A program made the translations under genes and the position numbers. The notes beneath the pieces are model-generated. The model had not been told where the DNA came from. It was given only the letters and a program-made list of their open reading frames with translations, and searched no databases. This document shows, piece after piece, positions 9,081-18,408 of a DNA stretch of 64,000 nt. This DNA comes from Erythrobacter sp. (lineage in GTDB: Bacteria; Pseudomonadota; Alphaproteobacteria; Sphingomonadales; Sphingomonadaceae), in NCBI GenBank assembly GCA_013822125.1, contig PNJY01000003.1, positions 1-64,000 on the forward strand, read 5' to 3'. How positions within the stretch are numbered: position 1 is the stretch's first letter; each line of letters begins with the position of its first letter.

Positions 9081-9863
9081 ATGTCTTGGGGGTCGCAAAT
9101 TTCCGAGGGCCTGCGTCCGCTGGTGGATTTCATCTATCCGCCGCGTTGCCCCTTGTGCGGCTGCGCGCTGGCGCAGCATGGCGGGCTGTGTGTGTCGTGC
9201 TGGGCGCTCCTCGCGATCCCCGGTGAACCGGCCTGCGCAAGCTGCGGCAGGCCCTTTGGCGAGACGCAGGCGGGGACGGGGGCGCATTGTGCCCCGTGCC
9301 TCGCCTCGCCGCCGATCCATGCCGGAATTGCGGCAGGCGTGCTCTACAACGACGCGGCGCGGCAATTGGTGCTGGCGTTCAAACACGGGGGCAGGATCGG
9401 CCTCGCCCCCTTGCTGGCCCGGCTCGTGGCCGCACGCCTGCCCGAGAGTGCGGATGGCGAGGCGGCCCTGCTGATCCCGGTGCCGCTCCATCGCTGGCGC
9501 CTGTGGAAGCGGGGATACAACCAATCGGCGTTGCTGGCGCGCGAGCTGGAAAAGCTGGGGAAGGGTCGGCTTGTGGTGGATTTACTCCAACGGGCCCGGC
9601 AAACGCCTGCGCTCGGCGGCCTGGGCCGCAAGGCACGGCGGCGCGCACTCAAAGGTGCGATTCGCCTTAACCCGCTCAGGCACGATCTGGTGCACGGCCG
9701 TGAGGTAGTTCTTGTCGACGATGTGCTGACCAGCGGCGCGACGAGCGATGCCTGCGTCCGCGTCTTGAAAAAGGCTGGTGCACGATCGGTGCGCATCGCT
9801 TGCTTTGCGCGCGTGCTTGACGAGGCGCTGGACCACACCAGCGCAACGTACGGGGCTGATTGA
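9081..9863 (+). CDS. ComF family phosphoribosyltransferase-like protein
   Basis: The 260-residue protein has the ComF layout. An N-terminal zinc-finger region has paired cysteines (CPLCGCAL, LCVSCW, CASCGRPF, CAPC), followed by VLYNDAARQLVLAFKHGG, PVPLHRWRLWKRGYNQSALLA and the PRPP-binding loop VVLVDDVLTSGATSDAC. ComF proteins are required for natural DNA uptake in several bacteria, acting in the cytoplasm on incoming single strands. No other competence gene is nearby. I start at ATG 9081, which gives the standard N-terminus, instead of the longer frame from 9036. Confidence 0.88.
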   Translation: MSWGSQISEGLRPLVDFIYPPRCPLCGCALAQHGGLCVSCWALLAIPGEPACASCGRPFGETQAGTGAHCAPCLASPPIHAGIAAGVLYNDAARQLVLAFKHGGRIGLAPLLARLVAARLPESADGEAALLIPVPLHRWRLWKRGYNQSALLARELEKLGKGRLVVDLLQRARQTPALGGLGRKARRRALKGAIRLNPLRHDLVHGREVVLVDDVLTSGATSDACVRVLKKAGARSVRIACFARVLDEALDHTSATYGAD

Positions 9864-10219
9864 TAGCTGAAAAGCTAACGCCCGGGATTACTGGAACCCC
9901 GGGCGCCGCGTGACGAAACAAATTGAGCCCACTTCCAGAGAAGTACGGCGATCTCCCCCTGAGATCGCCCGGGCACTATCCCTCATCAACAAACCGAAAG
10001 CGCCAACGCTTGTGCGGGCTGCATTCCGGCATTTTCCCCTGAACCTGGCGCCTTCTGCACCTTTGTTCGGTCACGGGTTCGCACCCGCACGGCGGACTGT
10101 CGTCAACACACCGGATAACACAAGCCTTGATCGCATTGCCCGTTGGATTTTGCGGCGCATCTGTGGTTATCGTGCAACAAGCCTAACAGGTGAGATTCCT
10201 CGATCGAAATGGAGCGCAA
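9864..10219. other. Intergenic region with several hairpins, no convincing gene
   Basis: This 356-base gap between the comF-like gene and hisI contains no plausible protein. It does hold stem-loops: CGCCCGGG/CCCGGGCG around 9880-9905 just after the comF-like stop, a perfect 9-bp stem GGCGATCTC-CCCCT-GAGATCGCC at 9947-9969, and a small CGGGT-TCGC-ACCCG hairpin near 10074. None is followed by a T-run. The first may help end comF-like transcription. The others could belong to an RNA leader or small RNA, but I recognise no known family. Confidence 0.4.
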
Positions 10220-10606
10220 GTGTCTCGATCCAATTCTTCCGACGCCATTGATCGCGAGCAGGGATCGCGTTTCGTACCCCGCTTCGATGCACAGGGGCTT
10301 GTCGCCGCGATCGTGGTGGATGCATCGACGCACGGCGTCCTGATGTTCGCCTTCATGAATGACGAGGCGTTGCGACTCACACGCGAAACAGGGATCGCCC
10401 ACTTCTGGTCGCGCTCGCGCAAGAGCCTCTGGAAAAAGGGCGAGACTTCGGGAAACACGCTGAAGGTCGAAGAAATCCTGGTCGATTGCGATCAGGATGC
10501 GCTGGTCTTGCGGGTTCGACCCCAAGGGCCAGCCTGCCATACCGGGGAAAAGTCCTGCTTCTATCGCAGGCTCGAAAAGGATGCTCTCGTAAGGGTAAGG
10601 ACTTGA
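10220..10606 (+). CDS. hisI: Phosphoribosyl-AMP cyclohydrolase
   Basis: This 128-residue enzyme opens the purine ring of phosphoribosyl-AMP in histidine biosynthesis. Diagnostic segments are [38 protein letters not shown], the metal-binding [10 protein letters not shown] and the C-terminal [12 protein letters not shown] choose the GTG at 10220, because GGAG lies five bases upstream and the product then has normal length; an upstream GTG at 10190 lacks a binding site. It is a stand-alone HisI without the HisE domain, and no other his gene is in the window. Confidence 0.93.
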   Translation: MSRSNSSDAIDREQGSRFVPRFDAQGLVAAIVVDASTHGVLMFAFMNDEALRLTRETGIAHFWSRSRKSLWKKGETSGNTLKVEEILVDCDQDALVLRVRPQGPACHTGEKSCFYRRLEKDALVRVRT

Positions 10607-10624
10607 CGCTAACGTAAGCGTGAA
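10603..10624. promoter_or_regulatory. 22-bp near-perfect palindrome, probable MerR-family operator
   Basis: The half-sites TTGACGCTAAC and GTAAGCGTGAA are inverted copies with two mismatched pairs out of eleven. The palindrome covers the hisI stop and lies just before the merR-like gene. Dyads of this length are typical of MerR-type operators, and autoregulation is the simplest reading. Related sequences occur at 25198-25213 and 25238-25252. Confidence 0.6.
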
Positions 10625-10637
10625 TTATCAAACACGC

Positions 10638-11090
10638 ATGGCATCAGTTCACGCACCCCGATCCGTCGATGATTCGATGCGCCTGCACGGCGGCGCGCAT
10701 CTGGACCGCCCCGACAAGCTCGAGCGCGAGCAGTTTTCGATCTCGGACCTGACCACCGAGTTCGACTGCACCGCGCGGGCGCTGCGATTCTACGAGGACG
10801 AGGGCCTGATCTCACCATCGCGGGTGGGCCTGACGCGCGTCTATTCCAAGCGGGACCGTGCGCGGCTCGCATGGATCATGCGTGCAAAGAATGTCGGGTT
10901 CAGCCTTGTTGAAATCCGCGAGATGATCGATCTCTACGATCTCGACGATGGCCGTGCCGAGCAACGCCGCGTGACGATCGAGAAATGCCGCGCGCATGTG
11001 GCGAAACTGAAACAGCAGCGGGCCGATATCGATTCTTCGATCAAGGAACTCAGCGAATTCATCCGGCTGGTCGAGTCGATCAACAGCTAA
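10638..11090 (+). CDS. MerR family transcriptional regulator
   Basis: The 150-residue regulator has an N-terminal winged helix (FSISDLTTEFDCTARALRFYEDEGLISPSRVGLTRVYSKRDRARL) and a C-terminal coiled coil (RVTIEKCRAHVAKLKQQRADIDSSIKELSEFI) for dimerisation. It lacks the cysteine pattern of metal sensors. Its position before an acyl-CoA dehydrogenase resembles LiuR-type regulators of branched-chain or fatty acyl-CoA breakdown. The start is uncertain: the GTG at 10620 falls inside the operator palindrome, so I prefer ATG 10638, although neither has a clear Shine-Dalgarno sequence. Confidence 0.85.
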   Translation: MASVHAPRSVDDSMRLHGGAHLDRPDKLEREQFSISDLTTEFDCTARALRFYEDEGLISPSRVGLTRVYSKRDRARLAWIMRAKNVGFSLVEIREMIDLYDLDDGRAEQRRVTIEKCRAHVAKLKQQRADIDSSIKELSEFIRLVESINS

Positions 11091-11127
11091 AGCCAATCCC
11101 CCGTAATCCACGCCCGAGGACACCGAA

Positions 11128-12936
11128 ATGCCCAGTTACAAAGCCCCCAATCGCGACTTCCGCTTCATCATCAACGAGATGCTCGAGATCGAAAGCTACG
11201 GCAATCTGCCCGGGTTCGAGAATGCCAGTGCCGATATGGTTGCTGCGATCCTTGAGGAGGGCGGCAAGTTCGCATCTGAGGTCGTCGCGCCGCTCAACCG
11301 GGTTGGGGACGAGGAAGGCTGCAAGCGGCACGAGGATGGTTCGGTCACGACCCCGACGGGGTTCAAGGAGGCGTTCGATCTCTACCGCGAGGCGGGCTGG
11401 GGCACGCTGACGCAGCCCGAGGAATTCGGCGGGCAGGGCATGCCGCAGGTGATCGGGTTCGCGCTCAAGGAGATGATGTCTTCCGCTAACCAGGCCTTCG
11501 GCATGTATCCGGGCCTCACCAACGGTGCGATCGCGGCGCTGCTGGCCAAGGGCAGCCCTGAATTGAAGCACAAGTATGTCCCGAAGATGGTTAGCTGCGA
11601 ATGGACCGGGACGATGAACCTGACGGAGCCGCACTGCGGCACCGATCTGGGTATGATCCGCACGCGCGCCGCGCCGCAGGGCGATGGTTCCTACCTCATC
11701 ACCGGGACCAAGATCTTCATTTCGGCGGGCGAGCATGACCTGGCCGACAACATTATCCACCTGGTGCTGGCCAAGACCACGGACGCGCCCGACAATGTGA
11801 AGGGCATTTCGCTGTTCGTGGTACCCAAGTTCCTCGTCAATGACGATGGTTCGCTGGGCGAGCGCAACGGCGTTTCCTGCGGCTCGATTGAACACAAGAT
11901 GGGCATCCACGGCAATTCGACCTGCGTGCTCAATTATGACGATGCGCGCGGCTGGATGGTCGGCGAGGAGAACAAGGGTCTGGCCGCCATGTTCATCATG
12001 ATGAACGAGGCACGGCTGGGTGTCGGCGTGCAGGGCTATGCCCAGGCCGAGGTGGCTTACCAGAACGCGGTCGCCTATGCGCTCGACCGGCGTCAGGGAC
12101 GCGCGCTGTCCGGCCCCGCCGATCCCGAGGCGAAGGCTGATCCGATCTTCGTGCACCCCGATGTCCGGCGCATGCTGATGGACGGCAAGGTGTTCAACGA
12201 GGGCATGCGCGCGCTGTGCCTGTGGGGTGCCTTGCAGGAGGATTTCACGCACAAGGCCCAGACCGAGGAAGAGCGCAAGGCGGCGAGCGACATGCTCAGC
12301 CTGATCACGCCGGTGATCAAGGGTTATGGCACGGATAGGGGCTATGAAGTCGCCAACAACATGCAGCAGGTGTTTGGCGGGCATGGCTATATCGAAGAAT
12401 GGGGGATGAGCCAGTTCGTCCGCGATTCGCGCATTGCCATGATCTATGAAGGCACCAACGGCATTCAGGCGATGGATCTGTGCGGGCGCAAGCTGGGCAT
12501 GAACGGCGGCGCCACGGTGCAGGCATGGTTCGCCCTGATCGACGAGGAAATTTCGGCGGCGAAAGCCAACCCCGAGCTTGCAGATATTGCCGGCCGTCTC
12601 GAAAAGGCGCTCGGCGAACAGAAGGCAGCGACCATGTGGTTCATGCAGAACGCCATGGCCAACCCTGACAATCTGGGCGCGGGCGCGCATAATTACATGC
12701 ACATCATGGGCATCGTCACGCTGGGCTTCATGTGGCTGCGTATGGCCAAGGCGGCGCAGGCGAGGCTGGCGCATGGCGGCGGCGACGACGCCGCTTTCTA
12801 CAGTGCCAAGCTCACCTCTGCGCGCTATTATGCCGAGCGTTACCTGCCCGATGCGGGTGCGCTGCGGCGCAAGCTCGAGGCGGGCAGCGAAAGCATGATG
12901 GCACTGGATGCAGAGGCCTTCCAGACCGCGGCCTGA
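11128..12936 (+). CDS. Acyl-CoA dehydrogenase, long DmdC-like form
   Basis: The 602-residue flavoenzyme is about 200 residues longer than ordinary acyl-CoA dehydrogenases and matches the family of DmdC and similar enzymes. The FAD/substrate core includes TGTMNLTEPHCGTDLGMIRT, IFISAGEHDL and KMGIHGNSTCVLNYDDARGW. The catalytic base is the Glu of IYEGTNGIQAMDL. The C-terminal helical extension (FALIDEEISAAKANPEL to the end) belongs to this subfamily. It catalyses FAD-dependent alpha,beta-oxidation of an acyl-CoA and passes electrons to ETF. Thirty-seven bases separate it from the merR-like gene, so co-regulation is likely. The exact substrate cannot be assigned. Confidence 0.9.
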   Translation: MPSYKAPNRDFRFIINEMLEIESYGNLPGFENASADMVAAILEEGGKFASEVVAPLNRVGDEEGCKRHEDGSVTTPTGFKEAFDLYREAGWGTLTQPEEFGGQGMPQVIGFALKEMMSSANQAFGMYPGLTNGAIAALLAKGSPELKHKYVPKMVSCEWTGTMNLTEPHCGTDLGMIRTRAAPQGDGSYLITGTKIFISAGEHDLADNIIHLVLAKTTDAPDNVKGISLFVVPKFLVNDDGSLGERNGVSCGSIEHKMGIHGNSTCVLNYDDARGWMVGEENKGLAAMFIMMNEARLGVGVQGYAQAEVAYQNAVAYALDRRQGRALSGPADPEAKADPIFVHPDVRRMLMDGKVFNEGMRALCLWGALQEDFTHKAQTEEERKAASDMLSLITPVIKGYGTDRGYEVANNMQQVFGGHGYIEEWGMSQFVRDSRIAMIYEGTNGIQAMDLCGRKLGMNGGATVQAWFALIDEEISAAKANPELADIAGRLEKALGEQKAATMWFMQNAMANPDNLGAGAHNYMHIMGIVTLGFMWLRMAKAAQARLAHGGGDDAAFYSAKLTSARYYAERYLPDAGALRRKLEAGSESMMALDAEAFQTAA

Positions 12937-13046
12937 CCTGGGGGCCGATGCGCCGGGCGGCCGCCCCGCCCGGTTCACCCGGTTGAAATCGATCCGGCGA
13001 TGGTTCATCATGGGTTTGCCAATCATGACCCAGGAGGAGCAGGCCC

Positions 13047-13709
13047 ATGTCACTCTCGATCGGCAGCAAGGTCCCCGATTTCACCGCGCAAACCACCCAG
13101 GGCGAGATTCGTTTTCACGACTGGCTGGGCGACAGCTGGGGAATTCTTTTCTCGCACCCGAAGGACTTCACCCCGGTCTGCACCACCGAGCTTGGCTATC
13201 TGGCCAAGCTGACGCCGGAATTCGCCCGACGCAATTGCAAGGTCATCGGCCTTTCGGTCGACCCGATCGGCGATCACGGCCGCTGGCTCGACGACATCAA
13301 GCATGCGACGGGAGGCGAAGTCACTTACCCCATCATCGGCGATAGCGATCTCAACGTCGCAAAGCTCTACAACATGCTTCCCGCTGCGGCCGGGGACAGT
13401 TCGGCAGGGCGCACTGCGGCGGACAACCAGACCGTGCGCACGGTCTATCTCATCGGGCCCGACAAGCTGATCAAGGCGATGCTGATCTATCCGATGAGTT
13501 CGGGGCGCAACTTCGACGAGGTATTGAGGCTGCTCGATTCGTGCCAGTTGACCGCGAAGCACAAGGTGGCGACGCCGGTGAACTGGCAGTGGGGCGAGGA
13601 TGTGATCATCGTCCCGTCGGTATCGAACGAGGAAGCGCGCGAACGCTTTCCCGATGGTTGGGAGACCGTTACCCCCTATCTGCGCAAGGTCCCTCAGCCG
13701 CAGGATTAG
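13047..13709 (+). CDS. 1-Cys peroxiredoxin (Prx6 type)
   Basis: The 220-residue thiol peroxidase reduces hydrogen peroxide and organic hydroperoxides. The peroxidatic Cys45 lies in HPKDFTPVCTTELG, and the long C-terminal dimerisation extension with VNWQWGEDVIIVPSVSNEEA is typical of the Prx6 branch. No resolving cysteine is obvious: the other cysteines, in NCKVIG and DSCQLT, are not at standard positions. A good AGGAGGAGC ribosome binding site precedes the ATG. Confidence 0.93.
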   Translation: MSLSIGSKVPDFTAQTTQGEIRFHDWLGDSWGILFSHPKDFTPVCTTELGYLAKLTPEFARRNCKVIGLSVDPIGDHGRWLDDIKHATGGEVTYPIIGDSDLNVAKLYNMLPAAAGDSSAGRTAADNQTVRTVYLIGPDKLIKAMLIYPMSSGRNFDEVLRLLDSCQLTAKHKVATPVNWQWGEDVIIVPSVSNEEARERFPDGWETVTPYLRKVPQPQD

Positions 13710-13717
13710 TGCGATCC

Positions 13718-14638
13718 CTACTCCATCGGCAGGAAATCGGGTACCGAGAGGTAACGCTCGCCAGTGTCGTAATTGAAGCCGAGCACGCGCGTTCCGGGCG
13801 CGAGTTCGGGCAGTTTCGCAGCAATCGCCGCCAGCGTCGCACCGCTGGAAATACCCACCAGGATACCTTCCTCGCGCGCGCAGCGGCGGGCCATTTCCTT
13901 GGCATCCTCGGCATCAACCTGGATTGCGCCGTCGATCACCTGGGTGTGCAGATTCCCGGGAATGAAACCCGCGCCGATGCCCTGTATCGGATGCGGGCCG
14001 GGCTGGCCGCCGCTGATGACGGGCGACAGCACCGGTTCCACGGCATATGCCTTCATGTCGGGCCAGTGCTTTTTCAATTCCTCGGCGCAGCCTGTGAGGT
14101 GCCCGCCGGTGCCAACCCCGGTGATGAGTAACGCTGGCGGCGCGCCCGCAAAGTCTTCGAGAATTTCGCGTGCAGTGGTGCGCAGGTGCACCTCCACATT
14201 GGCCGGATTGTCGAACTGTGCAGGCATCCATGAATTCTCGGTCGCCTCGATCAGCTCGTTGGCGCGTTCGATCGCGCCTTTCATGCCCTTTTCCCTGGGG
14301 GTGAGGTCGAAAGTTGCGCCATAGGCCAGCATCAGCCGCCGCCGTTCGAGCGACATCGATTCGGGCATCACCAGCACAAGCTTGTAGCCCTTTACAGCCG
14401 CGACCAGGGCAAGGCCTATGCCGGTATTGCCGCTGGTCGGCTCGATGATCGTCCCCCCGGGCTTCAATGCGCCAGACCTCTCGGCGTCCTCGACCATGGC
14501 GAGCGCGATCCGGTCCTTGATCGAGCCTCCCGGATTTGCGCGTTCGGACTTTACCCAGACTTCATGGTCGGGAAACATGCGCGCAAGGCGGATATGCGGG
14601 GTTCCACCGATGGTTGCGAGGATTGAATCGGCTTTCAT
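13718..14638 (-). CDS. cysK: Cysteine synthase (O-acetylserine sulfhydrylase)
   Basis: This 306-residue PLP enzyme makes cysteine from O-acetylserine and sulfide. The N-terminus [20 protein letters not shown], the PLP lysine (Lys41 in [12 protein letters not shown]), the [10 protein letters not shown] substrate loop and the PLP-phosphate loop [10 protein letters not shown] are all present. The start at 14638 is well supported by AAGGAGG eight bases upstream and by an ATGA overlap with the preceding MFS gene; the longer open frame to 14740 is not needed. Coupling to a transporter may indicate export or import of a sulfur or amino acid compound, which is inference. Confidence 0.92.
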   Translation of the reverse strand: MKADSILATIGGTPHIRLARMFPDHEVWVKSERANPGGSIKDRIALAMVEDAERSGALKPGGTIIEPTSGNTGIGLALVAAVKGYKLVLVMPESMSLERRRLMLAYGATFDLTPREKGMKGAIERANELIEATENSWMPAQFDNPANVEVHLRTTAREILEDFAGAPPALLITGVGTGGHLTGCAEELKKHWPDMKAYAVEPVLSPVISGGQPGPHPIQGIGAGFIPGNLHTQVIDGAIQVDAEDAKEMARRCAREEGILVGISSGATLAAIAAKLPELAPGTRVLGFNYDTGERYLSVPDFLPME

Positions 14639-15954
14639 TGGACGGCCTCCTTTGGCGCGGTCTTCAGATCGATGTTGTCGGGCAGGAACTCCGGTGCGAA
14701 CGTCTTGGCCTGCCGCAATTGGGGAAATATCCATGCCCACAGCGCGGTTACCACTATCGCACCAGCACCCCCGAACACAACTGCCCCGGTCGCACCGAGT
14801 ATGGCGGCAGCGAGTCCCGACTGCATTTCCCCCAATTCGTTCGAAGCTGAAATCGCCAGTCCCGAAATCGAGGAAACCCGGCCGCGCATCCGGTCAGGCG
14901 TGTTCAGCTGAACCAGGCTGGAGCGGATAAATACCGAAATCATGTCCGCTGCGCCCAGCAAAACCAGCATTGTCAGCGAAAGCATGAAATTGCGGCTGAG
15001 CCCGAATGCGATGGTCGCCGCTCCGAACACCACCACGGCCCACAGCATCTTGGGGCCGACATTGTGTTCGAGCGGACGCCAGGCCATCCACATCGCCACC
15101 AGCGAAGCGCCCACGGCGGGTGCACCGCGCATGATCCCCAGACCCTGCGGCCCGACCATCAGGATATCGCGCGCGAACACCGGGAGCATCGCGGTCGCAC
15201 CGCCGAGCAGCACGGCGAACAGATCGAGCGTGATGCAGCCGAGCAGGAATTTCTGCCGCCAGGTGAATTGCGCGCCTTCGATCATCTGGCGCAGCGGATG
15301 GGCTGGACTGGCATCCTGTTCGGCGCGAATCGGACGGACGGTGTTGATCAACACTGCGGAACAAACCAGCAGGATTGCCGAAATCGCATGGGGCAACCAG
15401 TTTGCCTCTGCGAAAAGGAAACCACCGGCGGCGGGCCCGATCACGCTGGCTATCTGCCAGGCGATGCTGGAAAGCGCGATTGCGCGGGGCAGGAGGTTCT
15501 GGGGCACGATATTGGGCGCGATCGCGCTCATCGCCGGGCCCACGAACACGCGCGCGGCGCCGTGCATGGCGGCCAGCGCGAACAGCACAGGCAGTGTCAG
15601 CCCGCCGCTCCAGGTCAGAAGCGCCAGGACTGCCGCCACGCTGCAATCGACCAGATTGGCAAGTCCTGCCACGATCCTGCGATCGAACCGGTCTGCGGCC
15701 CAGCCCGCTACGGGTGTCAGCAACAGCAGCGGCACAAACTGGGCGAGCCCGAGCAGGCCGAGAAGGAATGCGCCTTCGGAGCGGGAAAAGCCGTAATCGC
15801 TGCGGGCGATGTCGTATGCCTGATAACCGATCAGAACCACCATCGACATCGTGGCGAAGACGGCGAGGAAACGGGCCGCCCAGTATCGTCTAAAATCGGG
15901 AATCGCCAGCGGGGTCGAGGGCTCTTGCGGAGGCTGGGCCGGTGTTTTGCTCAC
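14635..15954 (-). CDS. MFS transporter, EntS-like family
   Basis: The 439-residue protein has about 12 hydrophobic segments. Its hallmarks match the EntS-like MFS_3 group: an N-terminal [17 protein letters not shown], the loop [18 protein letters not shown] between helices 2 and 3, and the mid-protein [30 protein letters not shown]. Members export siderophores or other small molecules in exchange for protons. It starts at GTG 15954 with only a weak ribosome binding site and overlaps cysK by four bases. Substrate unknown. Confidence 0.88.
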   Translation of the reverse strand: MSKTPAQPPQEPSTPLAIPDFRRYWAARFLAVFATMSMVVLIGYQAYDIARSDYGFSRSEGAFLLGLLGLAQFVPLLLLTPVAGWAADRFDRRIVAGLANLVDCSVAAVLALLTWSGGLTLPVLFALAAMHGAARVFVGPAMSAIAPNIVPQNLLPRAIALSSIAWQIASVIGPAAGGFLFAEANWLPHAISAILLVCSAVLINTVRPIRAEQDASPAHPLRQMIEGAQFTWRQKFLLGCITLDLFAVLLGGATAMLPVFARDILMVGPQGLGIMRGAPAVGASLVAMWMAWRPLEHNVGPKMLWAVVVFGAATIAFGLSRNFMLSLTMLVLLGAADMISVFIRSSLVQLNTPDRMRGRVSSISGLAISASNELGEMQSGLAAAILGATGAVVFGGAGAIVVTALWAWIFPQLRQAKTFAPEFLPDNIDLKTAPKEAVQ

Positions 15955-16025
15955 CCGTGCGCAATGGCAGGCCGCACGGGACCTGCCAAGACGTCAAAAT
16001 CTAACGCAGTGTGAAGCCGCGTTTG

Positions 16026-16364
16026 TCAGCGCGTGCGGCGAAGGCGCGGATTGGGTTGCAGCATGTCGATGATTGCCATGAAGTCGTCGAAGCGGATGAT
16101 CCGTTCGAACTGGAATCCGGCACGCTCGTCGCGCGTCCAGATCACATAGGCTTCAAGGCGCCCGACCTTGGGAAGGCGAATGATTACCCTGTCGCCGCGT
16201 TGCAGCCCCTTGGTATTGTCCACCATGAAGCCATGTGCGGAGATGTTGGCGACGTGCAGGTTGATATCACCAAGCCGACGATGCTCGACGATGACTGGAA
16301 AATCGACCGGGTGGCGCGCCGCGCGGCGCAAATCGGGTACGCTGAGATTGGCTCCGACAGACAC
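16026..16364 (-). CDS. PilZ domain protein
   Basis: This protein of about 112 residues is a single PilZ domain. The cyclic-di-GMP contacts are recognisable as the arginine-rich DLRRAARHPVDFPV near the N-terminus and NISAHGFMVD, a variant of the DxSxxG motif with Asn for the first Asp. It probably binds c-di-GMP and acts on a partner; no partner gene adjoins. I prefer the GTG at 16364, preceded by GGAGGG, to the TTG at 16418. Confidence 0.83.
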   Translation of the reverse strand: MSVGANLSVPDLRRAARHPVDFPVIVEHRRLGDINLHVANISAHGFMVDNTKGLQRGDRVIIRLPKVGRLEAYVIWTRDERAGFQFERIIRFDDFMAIIDMLQPNPRLRRTR

Positions 16365-16514
16365 TGTCTTCGACCCTCCGTTGCAATCAGACCATTCGCA
16401 CCTGCTTCTGCGCGACAAAGGCTGATATTTGGTAAAGGTGCAGTGTCCGGAATCGAGACAGGCAGCGTCCAGCTGCGTGATTGGCAGCGGCTAACCTGGT
16501 TAACGCATGCACGC

Positions 16515-17741
16515 TCAACGCATAACGATGGCGTGGCGCTTCTTGCCCAGGCTGAGTCGCAGCGATGCCCCTACGTCCGGAGTGACCAAGAGCCCCGGAT
16601 CGCTCACTATGTCATCGCCCAGCCTTACTGCACCCTCGGCAATCTTGCGTTTGGCCTCGCCATTGGACGCGGTAAAGCCAAGTTCGGTCAGCAAAGTGCC
16701 AATGCGCATTCCCTCAGCGCCAACGGTGATGGTGGGCAGGTCATCGCCCATCCCGCCGCCCTCGAAGGTGGCAGCAGCGGTGGTTTCGGCCGTGCGGGCC
16801 GCCTCATCGCTGCGGCACAGGCGCGTAACCTCGTTGGCGAGCACGGCCTTGGCGGCGTTGATCTCGCTGCCCTCAAGGCGTTCGAGCCGGGCAATCTCGT
16901 CTAGCGGCAAATCGGTGAACAGGCGCAGGAACCGCGCCACATCGCGATCGTCCGTGTTGCGCCAGTATTGCCAGAAATCGTAGGCCGGAAGCTGCTCCTC
17001 GTTGAGCCAGACCGCGCCCGCTGCGGTCTTGCCCATCTTGGCACCGTCCGCTGTGGTTAGCAGAGGGGTGGTCACCCCATACACTTCCGTGGCCTCCATC
17101 CGCCGGGTCAGTTCGATCCCGTTGACGATGTTGCCCCATTGATCGCTGCCGCCCATTTGCAGGCGGCATCCATGCTTTAGCGCCAGCTCGCGGAAATCGT
17201 AGGCCTGGAGGATCATGTAGTTGAATTCGAGGAAGGTCAGCGGTTGTTCGCGCTCAAGCCGGAGCTTGACTGAATCGAATGTGAGCATGCGGTTGATGGT
17301 GAAGTGCGGGCCGACATCGCGCAGCAGGTCGATGTAACCGAGTGTGCTCAACCATTCGTCATTGTCGACCATTATTGCGTCGGTTGGCCCGTCGCCGAAG
17401 GTCAGCAGTCGCTCGAACACCGTGCGGATCGATGCGATGTTCTGCCTGATCGTCTCGGGCATCAGCAGCCTGCGGCTTTCATCCTTGCCCGAAGGATCGC
17501 CGATCTTGGTGGTGCCGCCACCCATCAGTACGATCGGCTTGTGCCCGGATTGCTGCAAGCGGCGCAGCATCATGATTTGCACCAGGCTGCCGACATGGAG
17601 CGACGGCGCGGTGGCATCGAAACCGATATAGCCGGGGACGACCTGCTTCGCGGCGAGGGCATCAAGACCTTCGGCGTCGGTCATCTGATGGATATAGCCG
17701 CGTTCGTCGAGCAGGCGGAGCAGGGAAGAATTGTATTTCAT
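16515..17741 (-). CDS. tyrS: Tyrosyl-tRNA synthetase
   Basis: This 408-residue class I synthetase charges tRNA-Tyr. It shows [20 protein letters not shown] (HIGH-like HVGS), the tyrosine pocket [11 protein letters not shown] and [15 protein letters not shown], the KMGKT version of the KMSKS loop, and a C-terminal S4-type RNA-binding domain ([27 protein letters not shown]). The ATG at 17741 gives the normal N-terminus [15 protein letters not shown]; the open frame to 17822 runs into a palindromic repeat and is not part of the gene. Confidence 0.96.
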   Translation of the reverse strand: MKYNSSLLRLLDERGYIHQMTDAEGLDALAAKQVVPGYIGFDATAPSLHVGSLVQIMMLRRLQQSGHKPIVLMGGGTTKIGDPSGKDESRRLLMPETIRQNIASIRTVFERLLTFGDGPTDAIMVDNDEWLSTLGYIDLLRDVGPHFTINRMLTFDSVKLRLEREQPLTFLEFNYMILQAYDFRELALKHGCRLQMGGSDQWGNIVNGIELTRRMEATEVYGVTTPLLTTADGAKMGKTAAGAVWLNEEQLPAYDFWQYWRNTDDRDVARFLRLFTDLPLDEIARLERLEGSEINAAKAVLANEVTRLCRSDEAARTAETTAAATFEGGGMGDDLPTITVGAEGMRIGTLLTELGFTASNGEAKRKIAEGAVRLGDDIVSDPGLLVTPDVGASLRLSLGKKRHAIVMR

Positions 17742-17769
17742 TGCGGCGCGGTCGGTAAGGGAAAAGCAG

Positions 17770-17846
17770 CCCTTCGACAAGCGTGAGGCGGACGGGAAAT
17801 CACAAACCGAACCGGCAAACACCGTCTGTCCTGAGCTTGTCGAAGC
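17770..17846. repeat. REP-like palindrome, CTTCGACA family
   Basis: CCCTTCGACAAGC at the left and GCTTGTCGAAG at the right form the outer part of an imperfect inverted repeat between the divergent tyrS and DOMON genes. Flanks GGACGG and CCGTCTGTCC extend the pairing. It belongs to the same family as the repeats at 3116, 60047 and 61464. Confidence 0.75.
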
Positions 17847-17871
17847 CTTGCGCTTGTTTTAGCTCAAGACG

Positions 17872-18408
17872 ATGCGCCTATCCCTGATACCCCATCCGGC
17901 GATGCCGCCACTCAGCGTAACCGGAGTCATGGGCAGTTTCCGCCTGACGACGCACTGGCTCCAATTGCGCTGGCGGATCGAGGGAGCGCAACTGCTGGCG
18001 GTCCCCGCGATTGGCGGCAAAGCTCGCGCCGACGGGCTGTGGCAAACAACCTGCTTCGAGTTGTTTCTCAATCCGCAGGGGATGGATGCATATCACGAGT
18101 GGAATCTTTCGCCCTCTCGCCGCTGGAATGCTTATGCATTCGAGGCTTATCGCGCGGGCGCGGAGGTGCTGGAGGTGTCACGCGCGCCCGACTGCGTCTG
18201 GCATGGAGGATCGAAATTTGCCATATTCGATGCGGCGATCGCTTGCAGATCCTTGCCCGCAGGTCCGTGCGCGTTGGGCCTTTCGGCGGTTATCGAGGAA
18301 GCTGGCGGCACCAAGAGTTATTGGGCGCTGGCGCACCCGCCGGGCAAGCCCGATTTTCACCATCCCGCTTGCTTTGCCGCGAGCCTTCCGGCACCTCGAA
18401 GCCCATGA
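17872..18408 (+). CDS. DOMON-like (MurB-like DOMON) domain protein
   Basis: The 178-residue protein resembles the DOMON-like domain annotated in databases as MurB-like. The WRIEGAQLLAVPA region, LWQTTCFELFLNPQGMDAYHEWNLSPSRRWNAYAFEAYRAG and the closing SYWALAHPPGKPDFHHPACFAA are typical. DOMON folds bind haem or sugars; the ligand here is unknown. There is no signal peptide, so it is probably cytoplasmic. Its stop overlaps the NamZ-like start (ATGA), which ties it to cell-wall sugar metabolism by context. Confidence 0.75.
   Translation: MRLSLIPHPAMPPLSVTGVMGSFRLTTHWLQLRWRIEGAQLLAVPAIGGKARADGLWQTTCFELFLNPQGMDAYHEWNLSPSRRWNAYAFEAYRAGAEVLEVSRAPDCVWHGGSKFAIFDAAIACRSLPAGPCALGLSAVIEEAGGTKSYWALAHPPGKPDFHHPACFAASLPAPRSP

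Noticed and set aside
9880-9907. Rho-independent terminator after the comF-like gene
   Set aside because: The GC-rich stem is good, but no T-run follows; kept only as a hairpin within the intergenic entry.
10066-10082. GGTTCG-containing sequence resembling a tRNA T-arm
   Set aside because: The stem pairs as CGGGT-TCGC-ACCCG with a four-base loop, and no acceptor, D or anticodon arms can be placed around it.
9910-10251. 113-codon frame in the gap before hisI
   Set aside because: Poor start, no family resemblance, and it runs across hairpins into hisI in another frame.
11080-13053. 657-codon open frame on the minus strand
   Set aside because: Antisense shadow of the acyl-CoA dehydrogenase gene; composition is rich in His, Arg and Ala as in other shadows, with no start signal.
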